Positions 23,783-32,430 of a DNA stretch of 64,000 bases are shown here, in pieces. The stretch spans positions 434,001 through 498,000 of the forward strand of contig JOAA01000003.1 of the NCBI GenBank assembly GCA_000720375.1. Reading direction: 5' to 3'. A program made the translations under genes and the position numbers. The DNA is from Rhodococcus rhodnii (lineage in GTDB: Bacteria > Actinomycetota > Actinomycetes > Mycobacteriales > Pseudonocardiaceae). The first letter of the stretch is position 1; every line of letters begins with the position of its first letter. The notes beneath the pieces were generated by a model that searched no databases, had not been told where the DNA came from, and saw only the letters and a program-made list of their open reading frames with translations.

Positions 23783-26134
23783 TCATCCGCGCAGATAGAC
23801 GATCTTCAGCTGCGGCGAGGACAGGATCTCGTGGTCGCAGAACCGGCCACGTACCCATTTGCCCTGCGAGTACAACCGGGTCTGATCAGCGAAGAAAGGC
23901 GAGGTCGGGTCGGTCGATTGTGCATATGTAAGAAGCGTTCGTACATCTGGACAACGGCCGCCGTCGAAGGAAACCGCCTGGATGTAGCTCGATCCGTGGA
24001 CCAGCTCCGTATTGCCCTTCGCCGGATCCCAGACCGGCACTTGCATGTTGAGCACACCCAGCTGGTCGGGCGCGCCGTGCACCGGGATCCGCTCGCCGTT
24101 GCGCACGACGTACTGGTACTCGCCGAGCGGCGCGTCCATCGGGATCTTGGCGGCACGCAATTCGGCCACGGCGTCGGTGAAGGCCTTGCGCACCGCCGGG
24201 CTGTCGGTGTTCAGCGTGTTCGGGGTGCGGACCGGGTCCGCGGCGTTGAACGGCACCTTCCAGGAGCCCGGCGGGACCTTCAGCCAGAACCGCTCGAACA
24301 GCAACGCGCCTCTACTCCAAGTGGAGTACGCGTTGTCCAAATGTCTAATCGCCTCGCAGGCGTCCGCGACATTCGGCAGGTCAGCGCACATCTTCGCGGT
24401 GTCGTTGGCGGCGAGCTGAGCGATCAGGCTGCGATCGGAGAACAGCATGTCCTGGAGGGACTGCCTCGAGAACTTCTTGCCGTCCAGCTCCGCGATGGCC
24501 ATCCGGGTACGCGGTCCGCGCTCGGTGCCGACGTCGCCGATGATCCGCGGATAACTGGTGATCGGCGCGGCCGGGTTGGTCAGCCACGGGCTGTCGTTGG
24601 AGTTGGCTACGTAGTCGTGGCGGGTCAGCTGTGGCTGCTTGGCTGGGCCAAGCAGGCCGGGGACGATCGCGTCCGGGTCATTTCCCCAGGCGCAGCTGGT
24701 TTTCGCGCCGTCGAGCACGGCCACACCTGTCCTTGGGAACACGGCCGAGCCAAGCGGGGTGTTGCAGCGCTGCGCCATCTCGTCGGTGATGTGCGGGACG
24801 ACCTGGATATCGGCGTAGGTCGCGTTGCCCGACCTGTCCGTGGTGATCGTGTTGACCCACGGCGAGCCCAAAGTGTCCGACAGTGCCCTGACGATTCCAC
24901 GGGTGTCACGGGCCTGCGCGATCTCGAACCACGTGTTGCCCGAACGAATGTTGCCCCAGTTCGCGTCCCGCATGACGTAGGCCGTGGTGCTCGTCCACGT
25001 CAGCGGCAGGCCGAACGCGGAGTCGATCACCGGCCCGTATCGCGTGGACCAGAGCGTGCGCTCCACTGTGGACAGGCTGCCGTCCGGATTGCGGCTCTGC
25101 ACGGTGACCTTGCGGCTGGTCATCTGCTCCGGTTCGCCGTCCATCAGGTAGGTCGTCGGGGAGCCCGGCACGAGTTGCAGCTGGTACAGGCTGAACGGCC
25201 GCGCCGTGGCCACTGTGTGCGTCCACGCCACGTCTTTGTTGTAGCCGATCTGCACGAACGGCATGCCGAGCAGGCTCGCTCCGGACACGTCGAGACGACC
25301 GGGCACGGTCAGCTGGGCCTGCCAGAACCGGCGGCCACCCTGCCACGGGAAATGCGGGTTGCCCAGCAGGAGGCCCTTGCCGTTGGCCGTGGCGTCCCGG
25401 CCGAACGCGAACCCGTTGCTGCCCATGTCCTTTGTGGCTTCGAGCGCTTCGGCGACCTTGCTGGCGGCGTCCGGCGGGATGGCGGGCGATTCGGTCGGCG
25501 CTGCCGGCGGCTTGGCCGAGGTGATCTGGTTGATCAGCGCGGCCTGGCCGCTCACGGTGGCCAGGGCATGCATGTGGCGGTAGACGTCGATGTCCGTGAT
25601 CGGCCGGACCCACGCGGCGTTCCGGCAAGCCGGGTCGGTGATGCGGCGCTCGGCCACGAATCGGTTGTACCCGGCGACGTAACCCTTGGTGATCTCCCTG
25701 ACTTCCTGACGCGGCCCGAGCGGCTGGCGCTGTTTCAGCGCCTCCTCCACCACGCCGGAGTCGTTGATCTGCTGGAAATACAGGTCGCTCGCCAGGCTTG
25801 TCGACGCGCTGCCGAGCGCCGAATTGCCTGGCGCGCTGGGACCGAAATAGCGCGAACGCTGTGCACTCAACGTGACGTAAAGGTCGGCGATCTGGCAGAT
25901 GTTGTCCTTCGCGGCGGCATAGCCGAAGCCGTAGCCGACCCCAGCGAAAGTATTCGACTTGATGTGCGGAATCCCGTTCTCGGTGTAGCGCAGAACGGCG
26001 GAGAATCCTCGTTGGTCCGCAGAGCTCACATTCGTGGTCAACGGAAGGGCCACCACGAGGGCAGCGGCTAGCGTGATCACTCTTCTCGGTAGGGACACGA
26101 TTCTCTTTGTACGGCACCGAGACTGTGCTGACAT
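23783..26134 (-). CDS. Ntn-hydrolase acylase of the penicillin/AHL/aculeacin acylase family (secreted)
   Basis: 783 residues, matching AHL and aculeacin acylases (about 770-810). The signal-like segment VITLAAALVVALPLTTNVSSA precedes the alpha chain. The autoproteolytic junction is seen at MGSNGFAFG, making Ser239 the N-terminal nucleophile of the beta chain. Downstream, GNPHFPWQGGRRFWQAQLTVPG is the substrate-side signature of the AHL/aculeacin branch rather than of penicillin G acylase. Likely an exported amidase acting on N-acyl groups of homoserine lactones, lipopeptides or acylated siderophore precursors (the PvdQ role). The ATG has AGGGG 9 nt upstream; a GTG at codon 13 is the alternative. 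Monocistronic, with its own terminator side at 23743. Confidence 0.87.
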   Translation of the reverse strand: MSAQSRCRTKRIVSLPRRVITLAAALVVALPLTTNVSSADQRGFSAVLRYTENGIPHIKSNTFAGVGYGFGYAAAKDNICQIADLYVTLSAQRSRYFGPSAPGNSALGSASTSLASDLYFQQINDSGVVEEALKQRQPLGPRQEVREITKGYVAGYNRFVAERRITDPACRNAAWVRPITDIDVYRHMHALATVSGQAALINQITSAKPPAAPTESPAIPPDAASKVAEALEATKDMGSNGFAFGRDATANGKGLLLGNPHFPWQGGRRFWQAQLTVPGRLDVSGASLLGMPFVQIGYNKDVAWTHTVATARPFSLYQLQLVPGSPTTYLMDGEPEQMTSRKVTVQSRNPDGSLSTVERTLWSTRYGPVIDSAFGLPLTWTSTTAYVMRDANWGNIRSGNTWFEIAQARDTRGIVRALSDTLGSPWVNTITTDRSGNATYADIQVVPHITDEMAQRCNTPLGSAVFPRTGVAVLDGAKTSCAWGNDPDAIVPGLLGPAKQPQLTRHDYVANSNDSPWLTNPAAPITSYPRIIGDVGTERGPRTRMAIAELDGKKFSRQSLQDMLFSDRSLIAQLAANDTAKMCADLPNVADACEAIRHLDNAYSTWSRGALLFERFWLKVPPGSWKVPFNAADPVRTPNTLNTDSPAVRKAFTDAVAELRAAKIPMDAPLGEYQYVVRNGERIPVHGAPDQLGVLNMQVPVWDPAKGNTELVHGSSYIQAVSFDGGRCPDVRTLLTYAQSTDPTSPFFADQTRLYSQGKWVRGRFCDHEILSSPQLKIVYLRG

Positions 26135-26293
26135 CCGGGAACACCCCTAGGACGTTGACACGTCATGTCCCCGAATGGGGTGATGCCGCCGAGGACCTTT
26201 GTTGGCAGACCGAGGTCGCGATCTTAATTCGGTGCCCCATGAATTCAAGGGAAATAGAGCGCCGCCAGATGCCTGGCCTTGGTTCCGCACCGA

Positions 26294-26902
26294 TCACCGT
26301 GATGTCGTCGCGCCGGAGCGGGACCGGAACTCGCGGACCTTGTTGCGGTTGCCGCACCTTTCCATCGAGCACCAGCGGCGCTTGCCTGGCCGGGACGTAT
26401 CCAGGAAGAGCAAGGCGCAGTTGTCGCCCGCGCACTGACGCAGGCGCGTCGAGCCGACCAGGTCGATGGCCTGACGGGCGGCCATGGCCGCGATCTGCCT
26501 GCCGGTGATCGGCGCCGCCCAGTGGCGCTGCAGGGTGGCCACGTCGATCTGCGGCCGTGGCGGTTCGCCGACGGCGGCGTTGATCATTTCGAGGTGGTTC
26601 TTTCCCGGAGCCTGGCCCTTCGCCATGGCCTCGGCCGCGTGCCATAGGGCGTTGCGGAACTGCGTGACGTGGGCGAGGTCGGCCTCCGTGATGTCGAGGT
26701 CTTCGCGGCGGACCGGCGCGGTGTCGTTGAGCCGGGAGTCGAGCAGCCACTCCGCCAGGTCGTCGGGTTTGAAGAGGATCTCGTAGGCCTCCCCGATCGG
26801 CCCGGGACCGCCGGTGAGCAGCAGTTCCAGGCAGAAGACGCCGGCGTCGAAGTGGTAGCGCTGGCCATCGAGTCCAGTCAGCACCCTTGTGTGGCTCGCC
26901 AT
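26294..26902 (-). CDS. CGNR zinc-finger protein (ABATE/CGNR family putative regulator)
   Basis: 202 residues. The C terminus has the CGNR zinc finger: LRQCAGDNC ... RRWCSMERCGNRNKV (about 154-192). The N-terminal ABATE-like domain precedes it (VFCLELLLTGGPG, ALWHAAEAMAKG). Members are thought to act as stress-linked transcription regulators. Start MASHTRVLTG was chosen because it leaves the divergent operator region free. The operator-like repeats at 26905-26942 directly abut the start, consistent with autoregulation and control of the divergent pair. Confidence 0.85.
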   Translation of the reverse strand: MASHTRVLTGLDGQRYHFDAGVFCLELLLTGGPGPIGEAYEILFKPDDLAEWLLDSRLNDTAPVRREDLDITEADLAHVTQFRNALWHAAEAMAKGQAPGKNHLEMINAAVGEPPRPQIDVATLQRHWAAPITGRQIAAMAARQAIDLVGSTRLRQCAGDNCALLFLDTSRPGKRRWCSMERCGNRNKVREFRSRSGATTSR

Positions 26903-26904
26903 GT

Positions 26905-26942
26905 AACCAGTATAGTCGGTTTCACCACCGGTTATACCGGTT
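26905..26942. promoter_or_regulatory. Repeated operator-like motif, CGNR / SnoaL-like divergent promoter
   Basis: Two related sites in the 58-nt gap. AACCAGTATAGTCGGTT (26905-26921) and ACCGGTTATACCGGTT (26927-26942) share the pattern ACCnGT-TATA-nCCGGT. The second is a near palindrome with two ACCGGT hexamers. Their position between divergent genes and AT-rich TATA cores also fit overlapping -10 elements. A CGNR protein or a small-molecule repressor could bind. Confidence 0.5.
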
Positions 26943-26960
26943 ACACGCACTGGAGGGGCG

Positions 26961-27320
26961 ATGAGCATCGAGCAGACGTTGCTGGACCTGGAAGAAGAGC
27001 TGTGGCGGGCTAACCGCGAGGGCGACGGCGCGTTCTACGACAAGGTCCTGCGTGACGACGCGTTGGGTGTCAGCAAGTTCGGCGTGTACGACAAGAGCGG
27101 GGCCGTCAAGCTGATCAACGTCAACGACAACCCGTTCACCCGCTCCAAGATGAGCGACGCGAAGGTCCTGCTGATCAACGAGACCGCCGCCCTGGTCACG
27201 TACAAGGCCGACTACACGGCGTTGATCGACGGCACCGAGCAGGACTTCACCTCGTTGGCCACGACGGTCTACTCGCTCGAGGACGGCGAGTGGCGCTGCG
27301 TCCTGCACCAGCAGTCATGA
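26961..27320 (+). CDS. SnoaL-like / DUF4440 NTF2-fold protein
   Basis: 119 residues with the cone-shaped NTF2-like pattern: MSIEQTLLDLEEELWRANREGDGAFYDKVLRDDALGV, then TALVTYKADYTALIDG and CVLHQQS. Proteins of this kind bind or convert small hydrophobic ligands; no catalytic residues can be named here. GGAGGGG immediately precedes the ATG. It overlaps the next gene by ATGA and is divergent from the CGNR regulator, so it probably forms a small stress or detoxification unit with it. Confidence 0.8.
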   Translation: MSIEQTLLDLEEELWRANREGDGAFYDKVLRDDALGVSKFGVYDKSGAVKLINVNDNPFTRSKMSDAKVLLINETAALVTYKADYTALIDGTEQDFTSLATTVYSLEDGEWRCVLHQQS

Positions 27321-27715
27321 TCGGGCAGACGAAGGACGTTGGCTTCCAAATCGGTGTCTCCAAGACTTTGCCGTTCGCGCCGGAAGCCGTGTGGGCGGCG
27401 ATCATGAGCGACGAGGGCATCGCTCTGTGGCTTGGAAAAGGAGCCACCCTCGTCAAGGGCCAGTCGTACGAGACGGCAGACGGCACGGTGGGTGAGGTGC
27501 GGAGCCTGAACGAGCTCGACCGGGTTCGGGTGACGTGGCAGCCGAAGGACTGGGACCACGAGACGACCGTTCAGATCGCCATCTCGGCCAGCAACGGCAA
27601 GACACGGCTGATCTTCCACCAGGAACGGATGACCGGCCCGGCCGAACGGGAGCGCCAACGCGAGCACTGGCGCAAGGTGATGGCTGACGTGGTGGACCTG
27701 CTGACAGCGAAGTGA
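27317..27715 (+). CDS. SRPBCC/AHSA1-family ligand-binding protein
   Basis: 132 residues. Bet v1-like fold signature FQIGVSKTLPFAPEAVWAAIMSDEGIALWLG at the N terminus, VRVTWQPKDWDHETTVQI in the middle and a C-terminal helix ending VVDLLTAK. AHSA1-type proteins in actinomycetes are usually small ligand-binding or stress proteins. It is translationally coupled to the SnoaL-like gene. The stop lies inside a strong terminator. Confidence 0.82.
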   Translation: MIGQTKDVGFQIGVSKTLPFAPEAVWAAIMSDEGIALWLGKGATLVKGQSYETADGTVGEVRSLNELDRVRVTWQPKDWDHETTVQIAISASNGKTRLIFHQERMTGPAERERQREHWRKVMADVVDLLTAK

Positions 27716-27748
27716 ATGGGTGGCGCATCAACCGCGCCACCCATTCAC
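27712..27748. terminator. Bidirectional terminator between SRPBCC and CMD genes
   Basis: 15-bp perfect stem GTGAATGGGTGGCGC / GCGCCACCCATTCAC with a 7-nt loop. It includes the TGA stop of the SRPBCC gene and ends 2 nt before the stop of the convergent decarboxylase-family gene. Confidence 0.88.
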
Positions 27749-27750
27749 CT

Positions 27751-28323
27751 TCAGCGCAGCACCTTCAACTCCTCAATCTCCGAACCGCTGATTCGGGCCC
27801 AGGCGATGGCTGTGCCGTCGGCGTAGATCGCGATCGCGGTGTCCGGGCCGGTGGTGACGACTTGCACTGGGTGGCCTGAAAACTCGGCCAGGCGCTCGTC
27901 CGACTCCACTGCCTGCAGCAACACCTCTCGTGGTGCTGGGCCTGGCGGCACTGGTGCGCCAGCATCCGTGAACACGTCCTTGATGTGTTCGAGGGCCATC
28001 ACCGCACGCGGGAACCCGGAGAATGCCGCCGCTTCGGTCACGATCTCGGTGATCTCCGCGGGCGCCAGTCCCGAGGACAGGCCGGTTCGGGTGTGCACGC
28101 GGATCGGCGTCCCGGCTCCGCCGGAGGCGATGATCGCGGAGATCGCGGCGGCCTCGCGTGTCCGCGCGTCCAGCGCTGGGCGGCTGTGCAGGTGGCCGTA
28201 CACCACGCCGACGGCCAGTTCTTCCAGGCCGGGCGCCACTTCGAAGATCTTGTCCAGTCTGGCCTTTCCGTCCGGGATCAGCTCGCCGACGACGTCGCGG
28301 CCTTTCTGGTGCAGGTCCTTCAC
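27751..28323 (-). CDS. Carboxymuconolactone decarboxylase family protein
   Basis: 190 residues. The CMD/AhpD-like helical core is visible as VVYGHLHSRPALDARTREAAAISAIIASGG ... PIRVHTRTGLSSGLAPAEITEI and the amphipathic segment FPRAVMALEHIK. The core lacks the CxxC redox pair, so it is not an AhpD reductase. A C-terminal extension of about 60 residues (DTAIAIYADGTAIAWARI) is extra to the basic domain, and its role is unknown. The GTG start has AGGAGG 5 nt upstream and overlaps the hydrolase stop as GTGA, so it is coupled to the dienelactone hydrolase. Confidence 0.83.
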   Translation of the reverse strand: MKDLHQKGRDVVGELIPDGKARLDKIFEVAPGLEELAVGVVYGHLHSRPALDARTREAAAISAIIASGGAGTPIRVHTRTGLSSGLAPAEITEIVTEAAAFSGFPRAVMALEHIKDVFTDAGAPVPPGPAPREVLLQAVESDERLAEFSGHPVQVVTTGPDTAIAIYADGTAIAWARISGSEIEELKVLR

Positions 28324-29015
28324 AAGTGCCTCCTGAGGAAGTCCACCGCCAGCGCCCACGCCCGTTCGGCCGGTTCCGGCTGGTAGAACTGCGGCGCCAC
28401 CCGGTTGTGGAACGCGTGCCCGCCGTCGGGCTGGATGTGCAACTCAACTCCGGCGCGGCCTTCCACCGCAGCGGCCACATCGGCGACCTTCGGGGCAGGA
28501 ATGTACGGATCGTTGCCGCCGAAATGCAGCTGCAAAGGCGACTTGATCTCGTCAAGCAGGTCCAATTGGGACGGTACGCCCGATCCGTAGAACGACAGCA
28601 CGGCCGCGGGCTCGATCGACGCCGCGGACACGAAAGCCACCGTGCCGCCGAAGCAGAAACCGAGCAGCGCCACGCCGCCGGTGACCTCAGGCAACTGGGA
28701 AAGATGCTGGTAGGCGGCCGCCACGTCGGCCACACCGGTCGTCATGTCGAACTGACCGGCCAGGTCCATCGATTCGGCCAGGCCCTCGTCGTCGTGCCCG
28801 GCGCGCCAGCCTGGCCGCAGCCGCCAGAACATGTCCGGCGCCGCCGCGACATATCCGAGTTCCACCAGATCACCGGCCACCGCCTCGATGTACTCGCCGA
28901 CGCCGAAGATTTCCTGGATCACCAGCACCGCGGGCCCGCCACCATCCGGTGCCCACACGGTCAGATCGAATTCACCATCCGGGGTACGCACGGATTCTGT
29001 ACGCTTCACAGTCAC
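28320..29015 (-). CDS. Dienelactone hydrolase family protein
   Basis: 231 residues, alpha/beta hydrolase of the carboxymethylenebutenolidase type. The Glu of VIQEIFGVGEY (near 36), the nucleophile Cys in GFCFGGTVA (near 120), the Asp in GGNDPYIP and the His in GGHAFHN form the expected active site. The start is GTG. With the CMD-family protein it may process aromatic-ring-cleavage lactones, but neither gene has further pathway neighbours, so the substrate is open. Divergent from a lipoprotein gene with only 37 nt between. Confidence 0.88.
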   Translation of the reverse strand: MTVKRTESVRTPDGEFDLTVWAPDGGGPAVLVIQEIFGVGEYIEAVAGDLVELGYVAAAPDMFWRLRPGWRAGHDDEGLAESMDLAGQFDMTTGVADVAAAYQHLSQLPEVTGGVALLGFCFGGTVAFVSAASIEPAAVLSFYGSGVPSQLDLLDEIKSPLQLHFGGNDPYIPAPKVADVAAAVEGRAGVELHIQPDGGHAFHNRVAPQFYQPEPAERAWALAVDFLRRHL

Positions 29016-29052
29016 GCTTCGAACCTACCTTGTCGATAAACAGGGAGGCCGA

Positions 29053-30081
29053 ATGGCCGAGTTATTCCCCAACCGGCGTCGCAGACTGAGAACGATCGTC
29101 GCCATCTTCGCGGCAGGTACGACACTCGCCGCGTGCAATACGACAGCGGCACCGGCACCGGAGACTTCGACCCCGGCCGAATGGGCATCGGAAACCAGTA
29201 ACCAACCTGTTCCTTCGTCGGCGATTCCACAATCGACGACCACCACCAGCGGGACGCAAAAGCAAGCCGCTCCCCCACCACCGCCACCCGCTGAGCCGAA
29301 AGTCAACTGCATCAAGACGTTACGTGCGTGCGGTTTTCCTGATGCGAGCAATACCGGGTGGCAGCACACCGGGGTCAAGCTGACCACTTCGGGCGTGAAT
29401 CTCACCGCCGACGCGGAGTTCCAGATCAACGAACCGGGCACGGTGATCGACGGCAAGGACATCCGCGGCTGCGTCAGCATCAAAGCCAACAATGTCAAGA
29501 TCAAACGCAGCCGGGTGCGCTGTGACAGTTACTTCCCGATCCGGATCTACGACGGTTTCCGCAACGCCGTAATCGAGGACACTGAGATCGACGGGCTGAA
29601 CTCGGGAACTACGAATGCCGCCGTCGGTTTCGACAACTACATTCTGCGCCGGGTGAACATGCACAGCCTTGGCGAAGGCCCGCACATGGGCACCAATGTG
29701 TTGATCGAGGACTCTTATGTGCACGATCTGGCGAGCTGCGACATCTGCCACAACGACGCCATCCAATCGTCCGGGGCGCTGAATGTCGTACTGCGGCACA
29801 ATACGTTCATCAATGACGCCATGGGCAAGAACGCCGTCGTGCGCATCGCCACCGAACAGGGCGATTCCAAGAATTTCCTGGTCGAGAACAACCTGCTGGC
29901 CGGTGGGAACTTCGCGGTCCAGGTCCGCAGCCAGGGCCACGGTTTCCCGGTCGGCGTCCGGGTGATCAACAATCGGATCGTGCCGACGTGGCGGTTCGCG
30001 CCGTTCGACACCACCGACGGCCGGATCGAGACGATCGGCAACTTCCGGGACGACAACCTGGAGCCGCTCTCCGCCGATTGA
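29053..30081 (+). CDS. Putative parallel beta-helix lipoprotein with proline-rich linker
   Basis: 342 residues. The basic N terminus and hydrophobic segment end in the lipobox TLAAC (Cys28). A Pro/Ser/Thr/Glu-rich linker with a PPPPPP run (about 80-90) would span the wall. The rest is built of beta-helix-like turns (IKANNVKIKRSRVRCD, NAVIEDTEIDG, NYILRRVNMHSLG, NVLIEDSYVHDL, NVVLRHNTFIN). It resembles secreted polysaccharide-related beta-helix proteins, but no lyase or hydrolase residues can be assigned. It contains two rare TTA leucine codons. GGGAGG lies 7 nt before the ATG. Confidence 0.8.
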   Translation: MAELFPNRRRRLRTIVAIFAAGTTLAACNTTAAPAPETSTPAEWASETSNQPVPSSAIPQSTTTTSGTQKQAAPPPPPPAEPKVNCIKTLRACGFPDASNTGWQHTGVKLTTSGVNLTADAEFQINEPGTVIDGKDIRGCVSIKANNVKIKRSRVRCDSYFPIRIYDGFRNAVIEDTEIDGLNSGTTNAAVGFDNYILRRVNMHSLGEGPHMGTNVLIEDSYVHDLASCDICHNDAIQSSGALNVVLRHNTFINDAMGKNAVVRIATEQGDSKNFLVENNLLAGGNFAVQVRSQGHGFPVGVRVINNRIVPTWRFAPFDTTDGRIETIGNFRDDNLEPLSAD

Positions 30082-30210
30082 TACCCCCGCAAGCCCGCCC
30101 AGTCCGACTTCCGCTCAGTGGAAGCCGGGGCTGAAACCCGGAAATTCGCCCCCTATCGTCTCGCGGCAACTCGAGAACGCGGCAACTCGGCGACGCAATG
30201 GAGCGAGACG

Positions 30211-31479
30211 GTGACGACAGAAGTGGCGGAGCGTGCTGGTCGCCGGTGGGCGATTTCCCTTGCCTGGAGCGCGGTCCTGCTGGACGGATTCGACCTGGTC
30301 GTGCTCGGCACGGTCCTTCCGGTCCTGCTGGACACCAAGGAATGGGGCCTGAATCCGGCCAGCGCCACGGCCGTGTCCACATTCGGCTTGGTGGGTATGA
30401 CAATCGGCGCGCTGACCATTGGCGCGCTCACCGACGTCATCGGCAGGCGTAAGGCATTGGTGTTGTCAGTCACCAGTTTCTCGGTGCCCACGCTGCTCTG
30501 TGCTTTCGCCCCATCGGTTTTCATGTTCGGCCTGTTTCGTTTCCTTGCCGGGATCGGCCTTGGCGGTTGCCTGCCGACGGCGATCGCGATCGTCAACGAA
30601 CACGCGCGCAGCGGCAAAGCAGGCAGCGCAACCACAACCGTGATGACGGGTTATCACGTCGGCGCGGTTCTCACCGCCTTGCTCGGCATTCTGGTGATCC
30701 CGGACCTCGGCTGGCGCGCGATGTTCATCATCGGCGCCGCGCCCGCGATCGTCCTGATCCCGCTGATGATCAAATACCTGCCGGAATCCGCGACCCTCAG
30801 CCGCGAGCGCACGGCATTCGGCACGATCACGTCGCTGTTCCAAGGCAAATATCTCCGCTCGACACTCGCGTTCTGTGTGGCGTCTTTCATGGGCCTGTTG
30901 CTGGTGTACGGCTTGAACACCTGGCTGCCGCAGATCATGCGGTCCGCCGGTTACGAACTCGGCGCGGCGTTGGCGCTGTTGCTGACGCTCAACGTGGGTG
31001 CCGTGGTCGGCCTGCTCGTCGCCGGTGCGGTCGCGGACCGGGCGGGAGTTCGGCGTCCCACCATCCTGTGGTTCATCGCGGCGGCCGTCTTCCTCGCTGT
31101 GCTGAGCGTGAAGATGCCGCAGTTCGGCGCGTACGTCGCGGTGTTCATCACCGGGTGTTTCGTGTTCAGCGCGCAGGTTCTGGTGTACGCCTACATTGGA
31201 CGGACCTATGTGGACGACAACCGGGCCACGGCACTGGGCCTGGCCGCCGGCATCGGCCGGCTCGGCGCGATCAGCGGACCCATCGTCGGCGGCGCCCTGC
31301 TTGACGCCGGTGTCGCGTACCCGTGGGGTTTCTACGTGTTCGCGCTGGTCGGAGCGTTCGGAGCGATTGCCGTGACCCTCGCCAAATCAACGGCGGCGAA
31401 ACTCACGAGCCAGCAGCCAGGCCAGGTAGAGCCCGCCGATCACCGCGGTGGCGATACCAACCGGCAACTGGGTGTCTGA
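30211..31479 (+). CDS. MFS transporter, aromatic acid:H+ symporter-like (AAHS)
   Basis: 422 residues, twelve helices expected. The AAHS-type first helix is LLDGFDLVVLGTVLPVLLD, and the loop 2-3 MFS signature is GALTDVIGRRKALVL. The GTG at 30211 has GGAG 7 nt upstream and begins VTTEVAERAGRRW; longer in-frame reading is not supported. AAHS members import aromatic acids or export metabolites, and the substrate here is open: it could serve aromatic acid uptake or, being next to the iron locus, siderophore export. Its last 31 codons overlap the convergent FecCD gene, so the C-terminal tail KLTSQQPGQ... is probably unstructured. Confidence 0.83.
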   Translation: MTTEVAERAGRRWAISLAWSAVLLDGFDLVVLGTVLPVLLDTKEWGLNPASATAVSTFGLVGMTIGALTIGALTDVIGRRKALVLSVTSFSVPTLLCAFAPSVFMFGLFRFLAGIGLGGCLPTAIAIVNEHARSGKAGSATTTVMTGYHVGAVLTALLGILVIPDLGWRAMFIIGAAPAIVLIPLMIKYLPESATLSRERTAFGTITSLFQGKYLRSTLAFCVASFMGLLLVYGLNTWLPQIMRSAGYELGAALALLLTLNVGAVVGLLVAGAVADRAGVRRPTILWFIAAAVFLAVLSVKMPQFGAYVAVFITGCFVFSAQVLVYAYIGRTYVDDNRATALGLAAGIGRLGAISGPIVGGALLDAGVAYPWGFYVFALVGAFGAIAVTLAKSTAAKLTSQQPGQVEPADHRGGDTNRQLGV

Positions 31480-32430
31480 AAACACCTTCTGCACCAGGAA
31501 ATCACTGATCGTCAGCAGCAAGGCGCCCATCAGTCCAGCGGCGACCGGCCCGGCGGCAGGCGTACCAGTCAGCCGTCGGGCGATCTGCGGAGCAGCCAAC
31601 GCCACGAACGCGATCGGCCCAGCGGCGGCCGTGCCGATCGCGGCGAGCGCGACACTCACCATGACCAGCACCAACCGAGTGCTTTCCACGCGGACACCCA
31701 ACGCCTTCGCCGCGTCGTCGCCCATCTGCAGGATCGACAGCCGGTGGCTGAAGAACATCGCGAACGGCAGCAGCGCGAGCATCGCCCACGCGACCGGTTC
31801 GACGTGGTCCCATCCGCGCCCGTTCAACCCGCCGACCTGCCAGGCGGCGGCGGACAGCGCGTCCTGCATGGACGCGTGCGTGATCAGGTACTCGTTGGCC
31901 GCGAACAACATGGCGCTGACGCCGATGCCGATCAGCACCAGCCGGAAACCCTGCACGCCACGCCGGAACGCGAGCAGGTAGATCAGGATCGACGTGACGA
32001 TCCCGCCGCCCAAAGCACCGCCAGCGGTGAGCATCATCCCGCCGTCAGTCAGCACGATCACTGACAGCGCACCAGTCGCCGACCCGGCGGTGAACCCGAT
32101 GATGTCCGGGCTGCCGAGGGGATTGTCGGTCAGCCGCTGCATGATCGCGCCGCTGATGCCGAAGGCCATCCCGACGAGCAACCCGGCCAGCAGCCGCGGC
32201 AGCCGCAGTTCCAGCACGATGAACTCGGCGCCTGGCGGGCCCTGGCCGAGCACGGTGTCCACCACTTCGGGCACAGTCAACGGGTAGTCGCCGGTGGTCA
32301 TGCTCAGGAACCCGAGCCCGACTATCGCCGCGGTCATGATCAGGCACGTGATGGTGGCGCGAATATCGAGCCGGAGCGATAACCGGGCGATCCTGACCGG
32401 GCGGCCACGCACCGCCGTGTTGACGCTCAC
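31387..32430 (-). CDS. Iron-siderophore ABC transporter permease (FecCD family), second gene
   Basis: 347 residues, FecCD permease with about ten helices. Family segments seen are VLELRLPRLLAGLLVGMAFGISGAIMQRLTDNPLGSPDIIGF and the cytoplasmic coupling stretch HRLSILQMGDDAAKALGV, followed by AAAGPIAFVALAAPQIARRL. The GTG start overlaps the preceding permease stop (GTGA). The gene's 3' end overlaps the end of the MFS gene on the other strand by 93 nt. It forms a heterodimeric importer channel with its partner; no FecE/FepC-type ATPase gene follows. Confidence 0.9.
   Translation of the reverse strand: MSVNTAVRGRPVRIARLSLRLDIRATITCLIMTAAIVGLGFLSMTTGDYPLTVPEVVDTVLGQGPPGAEFIVLELRLPRLLAGLLVGMAFGISGAIMQRLTDNPLGSPDIIGFTAGSATGALSVIVLTDGGMMLTAGGALGGGIVTSILIYLLAFRRGVQGFRLVLIGIGVSAMLFAANEYLITHASMQDALSAAAWQVGGLNGRGWDHVEPVAWAMLALLPFAMFFSHRLSILQMGDDAAKALGVRVESTRLVLVMVSVALAAIGTAAAGPIAFVALAAPQIARRLTGTPAAGPVAAGLMGALLLTISDFLVQKVFSDTQLPVGIATAVIGGLYLAWLLAREFRRR

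Noticed and set aside
23738..26071. 777-codon plus-strand frame opposite the acylase gene
   Set aside because: The acylase frame has signal, nucleophile and family motifs; the opposite frame shows none and begins inside a terminator hairpin.
30160..30190. Short direct repeat CGCGGCAACTCG (two copies, 16-nt period) before the MFS gene
   Set aside because: Short and GC-rich, no symmetry or known motif; could arise by chance, so not raised as a regulatory site.
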